Below, in pieces: positions 49,701 to 58,571 of a stretch of 64,000 nucleotides of DNA. A program made the translations under genes and the position numbers. This DNA is from Helopsaltes ochotensis (taxonomy: Eukaryota; Chordata; Aves; Passeriformes; Locustellidae). Under the pieces are notes generated by a model that was given only the letters and a program-made list of their open reading frames with translations, ran no database searches and was not told where the DNA came from. Where the stretch lies: assembly GCA_013400155.1 (NCBI GenBank), contig VXBM01000059.1:1045396-1109395 (forward strand). Direction: 5' to 3'. The stretch's first letter is position 1; every line of letters begins with the position of its first letter.

Positions 49701-52700
49701 TAACTAAACTTAAAGAATCTGTGCATAAAAATTGCACAATTTTTGGACTGGCAGAGTCTGCAATTATAAGATGTTTGTGCCATGATGGCTTGTCCACCTT
49801 ATCTTCACTGTAATAATAATGGGATCAGCATAATTACTTCAGTAGGTAGAGTAGTACTAAATTGAAATACTTAAAAGTATTTAAAATAATACTTCAGTAG
49901 AAAATGTAGGCACAAGATCTGAAAGGAAAGCCTGGTCACCTCAATTTCAATAAAACAATCACTCCCTCAAGAGCAGACAGCAGCAGATTCTCACTGCTGG
50001 GGAGCTATGTGATGCATTAGTAGTGCACTGAATTGCCAGCACTGAGCCTGTCAGTGAACGTGGCTCCACCTGGGGTGCCACATGGAATGCAGGGTAAACC
50101 TCACCCTGACTGATACCCTGCAATCCAGGTCTGAATAAAATCTGTCGTGTGGGCAAAAGCAAGGCTGAGGAGGTTCCATGAAATGATGCATCACACCCTG
50201 ATCTACTGCCATGAACAGTTGTATTTGCAGCGTAGAATGTTAATTGTGCTGATCAGCAAGGACAGCAATGTGGCAATAATGTACTTTCTCTTGGAAGATT
50301 TGCAGAGTGCCAGGCACAGAGCTGAAAACAAAGTTAATGAGGAAGCAAGAAGCTCAGAGAAGAAGCAGAGGGCTTCCCTCAGGTAAGGGGAATGAACCCT
50401 GGCTCCTGGCAGGCACTGGGTATCTCTGAAGAGACCTCAACCATTGATTTCTTGCTTGCTTGTTTTATTTTTAAAAATTATTTCAAAATAGAAGAATTAC
50501 CGGAGTTTTCATTGTGGATTCAAGAGCAGATTCCATAGCTGGATACTTATATTAAAGCAAAACAAACAAAAAAGAAAAAATCCTGAAATTTTCATCTTGT
50601 ATGGGCTCTTTGGAGGATCTGAATTGTCTTTTCAGATGCCATCGGCAAATAAGTGAGGTTAATAGCACAGTTTTTTGGCTAAAAGTGTCCTAAAACCTTT
50701 TCCTCTCCTTTGCAGCCATCTCCTGCCTTTCTCTGTCCTCCTTCCAGCCCATCTTTTTCACTCATCACCTCAAATAGTGCCAAGCTTTGCATGGGCTAAC
50801 TTGATTACCAGCTCATAACCCAACCAGAGTGCTAACAGGTCTTCTTTGATATATTTCAGGATTTTATGTTTCGTAACAGAAACTGCTCATAAGGCAGAGG
50901 GAAGTGTTTGCTGCAACGTTACATTAATGACATTGACTCACTAGTTATGTTTGTTTCTTCAGCCGCAAATTTAAAAAATAAAAAAAACCCCAAACTTTTG
51001 GCTTTCCTTAGATTTAGGGATATTTTTCTGGATACATAACAAATTTATCAGGAGAAGGAGCACTCAGTCTTATTAAAACTGACAAGAGAACAGTACCTCC
51101 CTTTTTTGGATGGAGAAAAAATGCTAGTGAGTTATCCCAGTCAGCAAATCCCAGTACAATCAAATTTCAGATTAAAAGAAGAATAAAATTACTATTAATC
51201 TTGTGTCAGCAACTCTGCACAATCTTCTATGAACTGAAGAATACTCTGTGGTTTTAGTTGCAGGCCTGGATGCGGTGTGCAGATCCCCTCTGCCCATTAG
51301 CAAAGTTTTGCCCTATGTGAGTTTGAAAGATTGAGGGTTTTTTTTGATAATCTAGTGCAAAAATCCCCTTTCAGTTTGAAGTTCCCCCTCTTATCCACCC
51401 TAAAGTCCTGGTTCTGCAAATGTATTTTTTTTATGAACAGCAGGCACTTCCAATTAAATCCACAGTCATGGAAGCATCAAATGTTGGGACAAAATGTTTG
51501 TCCTTCTCATTCCTTTGGTGAGAGGCTTCGTCCACAGAGCAAATCTGTGTCTTGAGCTGAGTAGATCAGCATCAGACAATGGCCAGCATCTGCCAATTTT
51601 TGCTGCATCCCACTAAATGTAGACAGGATGAAGATTGTGCTGTTCACACTGTGTGTGTTTTAGGGATGTTTGTGCACTCTGGCCAAGCTGACAATCCTCA
51701 GGAAAGCTGCTGAGGCACAGAAGGAATCTCACAATATTAATGCAGTTGCTTCCCCTTTGAAATAAGCAATGAGAACTTGTGAGAAGTGCACACGTTTCAC
51801 ATGTTCAGTCACTTAGGAATTCTAGGCAAGATATGATTAATATTCAAGATAAAAATGGATAGAAATGTTTTTATCCTGAAGGTTGGGAGATAGATGGGTT
51901 GGATTTTTCATTTGCTGGAAGCTACAGGCAGAGTTTTCACCTGTAGGGCTAATATGAGTGCCAAGATAAGTAGCTAGATTCATGGCTAGATAGCCTGCTG
52001 GTTCTCCCAGGGTTGGCTGACTTAAACCCTGTGTTCTCAGTGAGTGAGGCTTCCAGGGGACGTCCCTGCATTTTCTGCCCTGTGCTCTGTCCCTGCTCTG
52101 TTCCCTTTCCTGCTGTATTGCTGTGTGCCTCGTGCCATCAGGATGACGCATCAGTGTGGGAATTTTAGAGAGCACTTTCATACTCTTCACAAACACTTCA
52201 TCAGCTGCCGTTTCTTGTTAAAACCAAAACCGAACCAAGCCCAAACCCAGTAACAACACCGTGTTTTTACAAGTCCTCGAGGCTCGGCTGATGCCTGCCC
52301 AAGCCTTCCCCTGTGTTTGCAGGTCAGCACTGTGGGCCTGGATGCCAGACACTTCAGTTCTCAGAAGTACTTGGAGTTCCCTTTGACAGTGGAGCACATC
52401 TCTCATCAGTGTATAATTGCTTCACTCTCTATATTTGCATGAATATTGCTGAACGTCATCTGGCTTGTAAGAAAGTTATTAGAATGTAGGGCTGTGGCAG
52501 TACTGGCATCATTTTTCTTCTCTGTCTTGATGAAAGATTGAATTTATTACAGTAACAAAATAACAGGTTCCCTGTTAACTTCATTTTCAACAGCCAGTGC
52601 TGTATACAGTGTTGTTTAATTGTCTTGGATCAAACTCAATGATGTTTTTTCTGGGTTAACTGTGCATTGTCTTCAGCACATGTGTGCAAGTCCCAATGGT

Positions 52701-55602
52701 TTCTGTAGGTGATTCATGCCTGGCAGCTGCAGTTAGGCAAGTTCTGGCCCCAGAGATCTTTTATGTTGACATGCTGAAGTGTAATAACCTGTAAAGTTGT
52801 GTCTGATATAGGAAAGCTACTGAGTTGGTTAGTTATCCAAAAAGTAGAGAATATCTGGACATTCACTTTTTTTTTTTTTTTTTTTTTTTCCTTGAGAGTA
52901 CCCCATGTCAGTTCTGGAGTTCAAAGCTGACTCAATCTTTAAACCTTACCTGCTTTCCAGGCAGACTGTCCTCCATTCAGGAGACTCTGCCTCTATCAAA
53001 GTAGGGCAAAAATGATCTTCCAGGTAGGTTAAGTCTTGTGACTTTGATAAAAGAAACTGCAGACCTGTGTCTGGCGGAGACACGAGGGGCCTCAGTTCTG
53101 TAATGTCCCTGAACAGTACAAGCCAGACCAGGAAAGCCATTTGTGCCAAAGCTCAGGGGGATCAGCAGCCTCTGGAAACTTGGAAATGTGTTATTAGACT
53201 AAAAGCAGACTACTGGGCACCATACAGTACAGAGCCCATATTTAGCAACTGCTGTAGGATACAAAGCGAAATTCTGGTGTTAGCTTGACATCAGTGCACT
53301 TGCACATAGAAATAGCAGAGCCAGTCTCATGGTCTTGGAGACTGAGCAGTCTGAATGACAAGCAGCAACTTAATCAAGAGTTTTCTGCTTATCTTGTTTG
53401 TTATATTGAAAATATTGCTCATATTTGCAGACATCCCATTTAAATTGCTGAATTAAATTGTTTGGCATTATGGGCTACAATACTGTAAACTTCTGCCTGA
53501 TTTTTTTTTGCCTCATAAATGAATGGTATTTCAGATATTCATTCTCAGGAAGTAGTTCTGCTATAAATAAAATTGCAAAGCTGAGCAGGAAAAGGAGTTG
53601 AGATTCTAAAGCCAGCGTCTGATCTGACCTTATTAATTATATTTTGGAAAGCAGCAGTTACCTCTGAGTGTTCTACCAACACCTTCTCTTCCCAGGCTCT
53701 CTCTAGTTACTACCCCTGTGCTGTTGCCTGTCTTTCTGAAGCAGGAGCACATGAACATTTATCTGGATTACCCCAGCACTTCCTCGCAGCGGTGGGAATG
53801 GTCATGAATCAAAAAGCAGATTTTCTTTGGCATATCCAAATTGGAGAATCAGTTGAATGATTTGGCCCTAAGACAGAAAGTAATAAATGCCAGGAGTGGT
53901 TTTATTTGCTTTTGCACGAGTGATGCAATTCGAAAGCCTCCTTTGCTTTGCAACATCAGGGTTGATTTATATGAGGGGAAGGAACAGTCAGTTTAGGCCT
54001 ATCGTAATAGCAAATCTGGTCATCCAGAAATTCAAGCGTTTGTTGTTTCTTTGTGAGCAGCTCCTGTCACTTCAAAGGGTGCATTAGTTGTTGGTTTGCA
54101 GATGGTGATAAGAACTTTAAAGAAGTTCTGCTGAATTGTAATTTTGCTTCCTGCTGACAGATACCACCAGAGTGAGAACAATCCAGAGCAAAGTGGGTGC
54201 TATCGTCACTGCGTTGATGAGAACATTGAAAGGAGAAACCACTATTTGGATCTTGCAGGAATAGAAAACTACACATCAAAGTTTGGGCCAGGTAATTTAC
54301 GTTGTTACCTCATAATCTTTTCTTTCTTCAGTTGCATGTTTCATATCGGGGACAGTGAATTGTGAAGCTGTGTGATTTGTCTGTAGTGACTCAGGAATAG
54401 GACTGTGAATACTGCAGGATAATTACTGGTGAAGGTGGTATCACAACAGAGTGGTTAATGTGCTGCAAGGCTGCTTTGATGTACTTGTTTGTGTAGCTGA
54501 ACTTGGAGCTGAGCCTAGGAGAACAATCTTTACATCTAAATTATTAAGTTTAGTCTATGAGAGAGGCAAGGATTGACTTTTGGATGTTGGAGCTTGTTCC
54601 CAAGATGAGACCAGCACATATTTTATACTCTCTACTGACCCAAAAATAGGAGAATTATGTGTTCATACCTGGAATTTTGGCTCTAGTCCCCAAATCAAAG
54701 AGATTTGGATTTCCTTCATTTCCCTGCCCTCTGCCAGGGTTTTACTATTCCCCTCACAGTTAATTTGATGACCAAGAGTTGGTAACATAAGGATTTTTAT
54801 ACACATACACACACACACACATATGTTCAGTCTTCTCTAGATAGGTATTCATATTTGTGTATTATTTACTGGCCAGAATTATTAAATGTAATTACACTAG
54901 ACAGCTATAATTGCATTCACTTCCTTAGGAAAAATTTGTTCTGCCGATAATGCTATCCCTGCCAACTGCATGCTACTAATTAAAACTTTGAAATACTAGA
55001 TGACTAACTCAGCTTGTTATTTCCTAGGATCTCCTCCAGCAGCTCAAAAACATGACCCACCAGGCAGAATTGTGAATCAAACTAGATCCCGTTCTCATGA
55101 GCCTGAGACCTTCCATGCTCACCATAGGAAATCTCAAGTGGTGGATCCAAACCACATCAACCTGGCTGAAAGTTCGTACGCCAAGATTGCAGAAATCCAG
55201 CAGAGGCTCCGGAACCAGGACTCAAACAAGCACTTTGTGAGGTCTCCCAAAGCCCAGGGCAAAAATGTCGCCCCTGTGCACCCTGGAAGGGCAGTTAGAA
55301 ATAAACCTTTCCAAGGGGTGCCCTTGCCCATGGCTTCCCCAAGTGCACGGGTGGGCCAGAACCTCCCGTACCTTCCCTTGCAATCCCAACAGATCCACAA
55401 GAAGCATAAGCAGAGGGCAAAGGAGAATCACCAAATGTGCAAAAGCTTCCAGTCTCCGGGGACAGTTGTGGAAAAGGAACACGTGAGAGACCTGCCCACA
55501 GTCATTTTATATGAAGGCCAAGTGGGACAAATGATACAAAGACATGAGCACCACCACCATCACGAGCACCACCACCACTACCACCACTTCTACCAGACAT
55601 AG
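19717..55602 (+). CDS. NKD1: NKD1, naked cuticle homolog 1 (Wnt antagonist), partial: seven 3' coding exons
   Basis: Spliced CDS: 19717-19774, 38200-38306, 40619-40714, 49122-49269, 50298-50382, 54161-54291, 55028-55602. The exons total 1200 nt and give 399 codons plus TAG with no internal stop; all junctions are GT-AG and the phases agree. NKD1 is a cytoplasmic/membrane-associated negative-feedback inhibitor of Wnt signalling that binds Dishevelled through its EF-hand. Visible here are a single EF-hand (loop starting DFDNNGRVTRE), the conserved block after it (DITSLLHTIYEVVD), a conserved CVDENIERRNHYLDLAGIEN stretch, the HFVRSPKAQGK motif, a basic HKKHKQR patch and a His-rich C-terminus ending HHFYQT. 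These match NKD1 rather than NKD2. Human NKD1 is about 470 residues; roughly the first 65, including the N-terminal MGxxxS-type myristoylation signal, are missing here and should be encoded upstream of the window. Family identity is very secure; exon 4 is the least conserved and least certain piece. Confidence 0.96.
29088..29129. repeat. Poly-A run spanning a small gap
   Basis: Twenty A, 15 N, then seven A. Preceded by tacaaag and followed by ttgcacaaaa. No SINE or LINE head was recognised upstream. Confidence 0.85.
29108..29122. other. Assembly gap (15 N) within a poly-A run
   Basis: Fifteen N flanked by 20 A on the left and 7 A on the right. This is probably an unresolved homopolymer rather than missing complex sequence. 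Confidence 0.95.
31057..31086. repeat. (CT)n / poly-T microsatellite
   Basis: Seven or more CT dinucleotides (ttctctctctctctctct) followed by a T run. Confidence 0.85.
31593..31742. repeat. A/C-rich low-complexity tract
   Basis: A pure A/C stretch on the + strand built of A runs, AACC, CAAA, CAACAACAA and CCCCAA segments. Its complement is T/G-rich, like the tracts at 44739-44919 and elsewhere, so it may be the same class of sequence in the opposite orientation. Long minus-strand frames of Phe/Gly/Leu/Val across it are artefacts. Confidence 0.9.
32015..32056. repeat. (TTTGG)n-like tract
   Basis: Contains ggtttggtttggttggtttt followed by a T run. Short T/G low-complexity repeat. Confidence 0.75.
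33711..33795 (+). repeat. 17-bp tandem repeat, five copies
   Basis: Unit gcagatcatttgacaaa, starting at 33711, 33728, 33745, 33762 and 33779. The first four copies are identical and the fifth has one change (cattt to cactt). Each unit boundary creates ACAAAGC, an HMG-box (SOX/TCF-like) core. The near-perfect identity points to recent expansion. Confidence 0.97.
35231..35304. promoter_or_regulatory. Candidate TCF/LEF motif cluster
   Basis: Three CAAAG cores on the + strand within 75 bp: TTTCAAAGGA at 35231, AGATCAAAGG at 35276 and GCTCAAAGAG at 35294. AGATCAAAGG is a near-optimal TCF/LEF site. Located in intron 4, about 3 kb upstream of exon 5. Motif evidence only. Confidence 0.3.
36881..36925. 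repeat. T/G low-complexity tract
   Basis: TTTTTTGTTGG and TTGG-rich run (ggttgttgttggttggttgg). Same class as the larger tract at 44739. Confidence 0.8.
38200..38306 (+). CDS. NKD1: NKD1 coding exon (human exon 5 equivalent)
   Basis: A 107-nt exon with acceptor ttttcgcag and a strong donor GAA|gtaagt. It completes a split Val codon and then encodes 35 residues from ALPPEKTDGVCSGDEKK to SSKKQLKFE. ALPPEKTDG and SKKQLKFE are hallmark NKD1 sequences just before the EF-hand; the middle is Lys/Glu/Ser-rich and probably disordered. It ends in phase 0. Because 107 is not a multiple of three, skipping this exon would shift the frame. Confidence 0.95.
38307..40618 (+). other. NKD1: NKD1 intron 5 (human numbering), 2.3 kb
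   Basis: Phase 0 intron between the ALPPEKTDG exon and the EF-hand exon. The sequence is ordinary intronic DNA; no repeats or further exons were recognised. Confidence 0.9.
40619..40714 (+). CDS. NKD1: NKD1 coding exon (human exon 6 equivalent), first part of the EF-hand
   Basis: A 96-nt exon (32 codons, phase 0 at both ends) with acceptor tttcttag and donor GAG|gtaagc. It encodes ELQCDVSVEEDNRQEWTFTL followed by YDFDNNGRVTRE. The EF-hand loop starts at the Asp codon at 40682: Asp at loop position 1, Asp at 3, Asn at 5, Gly at 6, Val at 8 and Thr at 9. Loop position 12 is the first codon of the next exon. In the family this EF-hand region mediates binding to Dishevelled. Skipping this exon would stay in frame but remove most of the loop. 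Confidence 0.97.
41690..41935 (-). repeat. Possible MIR-like relic, minus orientation
   Basis: Read on the + strand the segment has gaatccaggtctttctagac at its right end and aaagtgaaataacttacttg before it. Reversed, this gives a weak MIR-type order (GGATTC, CAAGTCACTT, TCTCTGTTC, then a TACTACTTCCTCACCTCAC-like stretch). Quite uncertain. Confidence 0.3.
42025..42080 (+). repeat. Possible L3/CR1-like LINE relic
   Basis: The sequence ggaattcccattagtgtcag followed by tgggggttccatgtgctga resembles the old amniote LINE motif AACTCCCATT-x-TCAATGGGAGTT-x-ATGTGCT. Short match by eye. Confidence 0.4.
43010..43125 (+). repeat. Possible MIR/L3-type relic
   Basis: Contains acctgtagacctggaggtgc, tttacaaaaagaagtcagta, gcattattcttgcttttcac and gtaaaagtgagacagtgga. 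The order (CTTTACAAA, AGGTCAGTA, ATTATC, TTTTAC, GA-rich) resembles the core and tail of old amniote SINEs. Diverged; family uncertain. Confidence 0.45.
43886..43923. repeat. T-rich tract
   Basis: Long T runs interrupted by single A or C bases, in intron 6. Low-complexity sequence. Confidence 0.8.
44739..44919. repeat. T/G-rich low-complexity tract
   Basis: About 180 bp dominated by T runs separated by GG, GGG or GGGG and by TTG triplets, with few C or A. The apparent + strand ORF of Phe/Leu/Gly/Val across it is an artefact of composition. Confidence 0.9.
48973..49014 (+). repeat. 21-bp tandem duplication
   Basis: ttcagtgacttctcagggta plus c is followed directly by ttcagtgacttctgagggta plus t. 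Two mismatches. It lies about 110 bp upstream of the exon 7 acceptor. Confidence 0.85.
49122..49269 (+). CDS. NKD1: NKD1 coding exon (human exon 7 equivalent), end of EF-hand and following helix
   Basis: A 148-nt exon with acceptor aactccag and donor CTG|gtaagg. It enters in phase 0 and leaves in phase 1. It encodes 49 residues: DITSLLHTIYEVVDASVNHS and then a Ser-rich stretch leading to LRVKLTVAPDGSQKKKSILL. The first Asp completes the EF-hand loop (position 12, where Glu is more usual), and the amphipathic DITSLLHTIYEVVD is the exiting helix. These blocks are near-identical to human NKD1. The frame stays open for about 70 codons past the donor, so intron retention would give an extended alternative C-terminus; the true exon end is set by the donor and by frame continuity with exon 8. 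Confidence 0.97.
49270..50297 (+). other. NKD1: NKD1 intron 7 (human numbering), 1.0 kb
   Basis: Phase 1 intron, donor gtaagg and acceptor ctcttggaag. The first 215 bases stay in frame with exon 7 up to a TGA at 49485. The last 150 bases before the acceptor are also open in the exon 8 frame. No repeats were recognised. Confidence 0.9.
50298..50382 (+). CDS. NKD1: NKD1 coding exon (human exon 8 equivalent)
   Basis: An 85-nt exon with acceptor ctcttggaag and donor CAG|gtaagg. It completes an Asp codon split with the previous exon and encodes LQSARHRAENKVNEEARSSE followed by KKQRASL, plus two bases of an Arg codon. Human has DLQSARPRAE and EKKQRAPLR here, which fixes the start at 50298. A second AG eight bases downstream (tttgcag ending at 50305) would shift the frame and is rejected as the main acceptor. 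The segment is charged and probably flexible. Confidence 0.93.
50383..54160 (+). other. NKD1: NKD1 intron 8 (human numbering), 3.8 kb
   Basis: Phase 2 intron with donor gtaagg and acceptor ctgctgacag. It holds a 23-bp poly-T tract at 52867-52889 and a possible CR1/L3-like fragment near 52675-52730. Otherwise nothing recognisable. Confidence 0.9.
52867..52889. repeat. Poly-T homopolymer (23 bp)
   Basis: An uninterrupted run of 23 T. It could be the poly-A tail of a minus-strand retroposon, but no source element or target-site duplication was recognised around it. Confidence 0.85.
54161..54291 (+). CDS. NKD1: NKD1 coding exon (human exon 9 equivalent)
   Basis: A 131-nt exon with acceptor ctgctgacag and donor CAG|gtaatt. 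It enters in phase 2 (one base completes Arg) and leaves in phase 1. It encodes YHQSENNPEQSGCYRH, then CVDENIERRNHYLDLAGIEN, then YTSKFGP plus the first base of Gly. The CVDENIERRNHYLDLAGIENYTS block is one of the most conserved stretches of vertebrate NKD proteins. Confidence 0.97.
54292..55027 (+). other. NKD1: NKD1 intron 9 (human numbering), 0.7 kb
   Basis: Phase 1 intron, the shortest in the window, with donor gtaatt and acceptor atttcctag. It contains a small (AC)n microsatellite at 54801-54824. Confidence 0.92.
54801..54824. repeat. (AC)n microsatellite
   Basis: acacat followed by (AC)8 and then ATATG, in intron 9. Short and slightly interrupted. Confidence 0.9.
55028..55602 (+). CDS. 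NKD1: NKD1 terminal coding exon with His-rich tail and stop codon
   Basis: Acceptor atttcctag; 575 coding nt ending in TAG at 55600-55602. It completes a Gly codon and encodes about 190 residues. Conserved landmarks in order are TRSRSHEPE, KIAEIQQRLR, KHFVRSPKAQGK, a Pro/Ser-rich linker (PMASPSARVGQNLPYLP), the basic HKKHKQRAKE, LPTVILYEGQVGQ and a His-rich tail. The tail (codons 55543-55599) has 12 His in 19 residues and ends HHFYQT. This architecture is diagnostic of NKD1. The linker regions diverge from mammals and several mammalian Pro/Ala-rich insertions are absent, while the motifs are retained. Confidence 0.98.
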
Positions 55603-56565
55603 AAGAGATCCCACCAACATCCTCCAAGAATCATCCCAAATGAAGGAAATGCGTCCTTGTGATACCAGAACTAAGGCATTACTATGATTAATGTTATCAT
55701 TACTCCATTAATATTCAGCTAGCATATATTTTAGAGGTTATATGGAACTCTTGAAACTCACCCTATTTATATGTTGTGGAACCGCATAGCTTACTCAAAC
55801 ACCTTGTGGATTTTTTTTTTTTTTTTGAGTGGCTTGTAAAAACAGCAAACAGCCATAGCTTTTTGAGCTGTGATTTAATACAGGTCGTCAACGCACTTGT
55901 GTACAAGTACTACTTCCATTGTACTCGGAAAGATACTTCAAACACTCTTGCAGACATCTAGCTTTCCACTCTGCTGTACGTCGGCTGATCGCACACAAGC
56001 CTTTCATCAGGGGAGCAATGTTGGAAGGGTTGGACTCCAGAGATACTCAGATAATGGAAAATACAAACAGCTGCTACCTCTAGTATTATTCAGATTTTAT
56101 TTTCTTTTTATTGATTGTAATGTGCTACAGGGGGGAATTTTAATATACTGTGTTCGTGTAGCCTGTTTGTGTTCACATCCTTTCAAATCATCTTAATTAC
56201 AAGGAAATATTAGCTAAACTTGTCAACAGGGCTACATTTGTGTGACTTACACTTTATTTTCTTGGAGATTCTTCATTGACACAAGTACAGTCTGTTATAT
56301 ACTGGGTAATATTTAAATATACTTCTTTTATTTTTGGTTTTTCTCTTACTTATTCTCCGCTCTGGGGTATCGTTTGAAAAGAGGAGGATGTGAAATGGGG
56401 TTTTCCAAAGCATCACTAGACTTTAGTGCTTGGGCCATAAGTATCATTCATGGGGGTTTGAGAAGGAGAGGGATTGACTGGGGGGGTTTGTTTTGTTTAA
56501 ATCCACAGTTCTTTGTTTTGAGAAAGAATTGAGGAAAATATACTTTCTCACTTTAAATGTTGGCA

Positions 56566-56605
56566 AATATATATAAAATATAAATATATATATATATATA
56601 AATAT
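56566..56605. repeat. (TA)n-rich microsatellite in the 3' UTR
   Basis: Interrupted TA/ATAAA repeats with a pure stretch of about nine TA units at the right side. Likely length-polymorphic. Confidence 0.9.
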
Positions 56606-57069
56606 GCACACTCTCAGGTACATTTTGTTGTGTTTTAGAAATCTGTGGTTTGAATATTAACATTATATTTGTTTTTTCCACAACAGTAACTTTTAGAAAC
56701 ATATGCCATGGCATTTTCTTGGTGCCTCCAATTTGGATTTCCCAAGCACCTATCAATTTGTGCTTCTCCCAGTTTAGAGACGTGTATAAAAATATCATTC
56801 ACAATCTTTCTGGATTCTTCTACTTTTTCCATATCAAAGGATTTCCATTCCATGAAGGAGAATCAGACCACACTCACAAGACCTTAATGGCTGCTGAGAA
56901 ATTTGAAGGTCTAAAGAAAATTGGAAAAGTGAAAAAAAAAAAAAGGGTCAGTACATTGAGATTTGCTTTCTGTGGAGCCCAGACTTTAAATAGATTCAGT
57001 TGGGTTTTGTACAGATCACCATTTTGCAGGTAGAAAGTGACTGGAAAACACCTACATTTCTTTTGGAAC

Positions 57070-57075
57070 ATTAAA
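57070..57075 (+). promoter_or_regulatory. Candidate proximal polyadenylation signal ATTAAA
   Basis: ATTAAA about 1.47 kb past the NKD1 stop codon. The downstream sequence includes T- and TG-rich tracts. It could produce a shorter 3' UTR that lacks the Pumilio-type site at 57716. Weak evidence, as the hexamer is common in AT-rich sequence. Confidence 0.25.
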
Positions 57076-57715
57076 GTAGAGAACTCCTACATAAAGACAT
57101 AATTGTTCTATAAATGTATTTGCTTTTGGTTTTAATTATTTTTAATGTTGTGGTATTTTGTCAATAGTATATATTGTAAATGTAATTATCCAACATTGTT
57201 ATAAGCCCTTTATGATTAGGGTATTTTTTTGTTTTCTGACTAGAGTTTTGATCAGTCCAAAATGGGGTATTACCTTACTGCTGACCAGTTTCAGAGGGAT
57301 GTTGTCCTTTCTAAGAACACAGAGACATCACCTTGTAAAGAAAAGTGGGAAGCCTTGCCTTCTTGAGGAATTGGAATATAATCACTGCTTCATGTTAATT
57401 AGGTCCGTCTCTTGCCTCCCTGGATCAGCAGATGTTTAGACTTATTGTCCCCTTTAAAAAATCTGGTTTATTTTATTTTACTTTTTTTAGCTGTCAACGG
57501 CATGTTCTGTAAAATCTAACAAAATGTTTTTAAAATGTGTTTGATCTGTGTGACAACTATACTGTTCTGTTTATTTTAAAATTCCTAAAGTCCAAAAATA
57601 TTTATATGCAGAATTTTCTGTGTTGAAAATATGAAAAGGCCACGAATTTGGTTAGTTACCACTGAGTTGTTCTAGTCTAAGCCTTTTTTGCTGCTTGTGT
57701 ATCATTCTTTTTCAA

Positions 57716-57723
57716 TGTATATA
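57716..57723 (+). promoter_or_regulatory. Pumilio-type element TGTATATA in the 3' UTR
   Basis: An exact match to the Pumilio consensus (TGTANATA) on the sense strand of the inferred NKD1 3' UTR. The surrounding sequence is AT-rich, so chance occurrence is quite possible. Confidence 0.35.
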
Positions 57724-58565
57724 TAATTATGGACTGCAAAAAAAAAAAAAGGCATTTATATGTCTAGTAGAAGGAATAAGCTTATTTATATTATAGTGTT
57801 AAAAAGTCTGATGTATTCAAGTGACTTACATTATACCGCATGCAAACACACAGTGTACATTCCATCTAAGAAGGGATGCCATGCTATTTGTTATGAAGAA
57901 GCAATTAGAGCTGTTCTCTTTTCAGTAGAGCACATGCCAGAAAGACTGAGAGGTGGAAATTGTTCTTAGTCAATTTTTTTTTTTAATGCAGATTGTTGCT
58001 GAAAGCCAGAAAACATCTTGGAAAGCTCGAGTGCTTTCATAATTGTGGGGTTTTCTAAGAAAGGGCAGCAAGGGGTAAAACTGCTCCTTCACCCAAAGAT
58101 ATTTTGCTGGAAAAGAAAACAGCACCACCACCAAAATCCCATCTGACTGAGAAGTGTGCAGTACTGGCTGTGCCAAGTGAACCCTGACATGGAACACGAC
58201 TGACCATTTGTTACAGCCTGGCATTGATTTGTTTTGGTTTATTATATTTGGACATTCAAAAGACAAATTCTGCCTTGCTCAGAGTCTGTGAAACACAAAT
58301 ACATTTTAATAACATGGCATCCCCTTACAAAAATTTTACACCAGCCATGTATGAATATACAGTATCTAAATACTGTGTTGCAGTTGTGTTATGTGCATTA
58401 TAAGTGTGAATAACATGTAGCACAGTTTCTTTTCACAGAACCTTAAATTTCTGTATCTTTTAAATATGTTTGCTTTTCAGTATTTTGTATAGTAAATATA
58501 GATGGTTTTGACTAAATGCTTTATTTATTTAACAGCAAAAACTGTGCCAAGAGAACCCCCTGTTA

Positions 58566-58571
58566 ATTAAA
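58566..58571 (+). promoter_or_regulatory. Candidate NKD1 polyadenylation signal ATTAAA
   Basis: ATTAAA, the commonest variant of AATAAA, followed about 20 nt later by a T-rich then GT-rich stretch (ttctttcttcttgttgtgg) as expected of a downstream element. It lies about 3 kb after the stop codon. No canonical AATAAA was noticed between the stop and this point. Transcript ends would decide. Confidence 0.5.

Noticed and set aside
50147..50297. An open extension upstream of exon 8 as coding sequence
   Set aside because: The extension has no similarity to NKD proteins, and the exon 7/8 junction restores the exact human-like DLQSAR sequence.
52867..52889. Poly-T as the tail of a minus-strand processed pseudogene
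   Set aside because: No coding similarity or target-site duplication was seen to its left or right.
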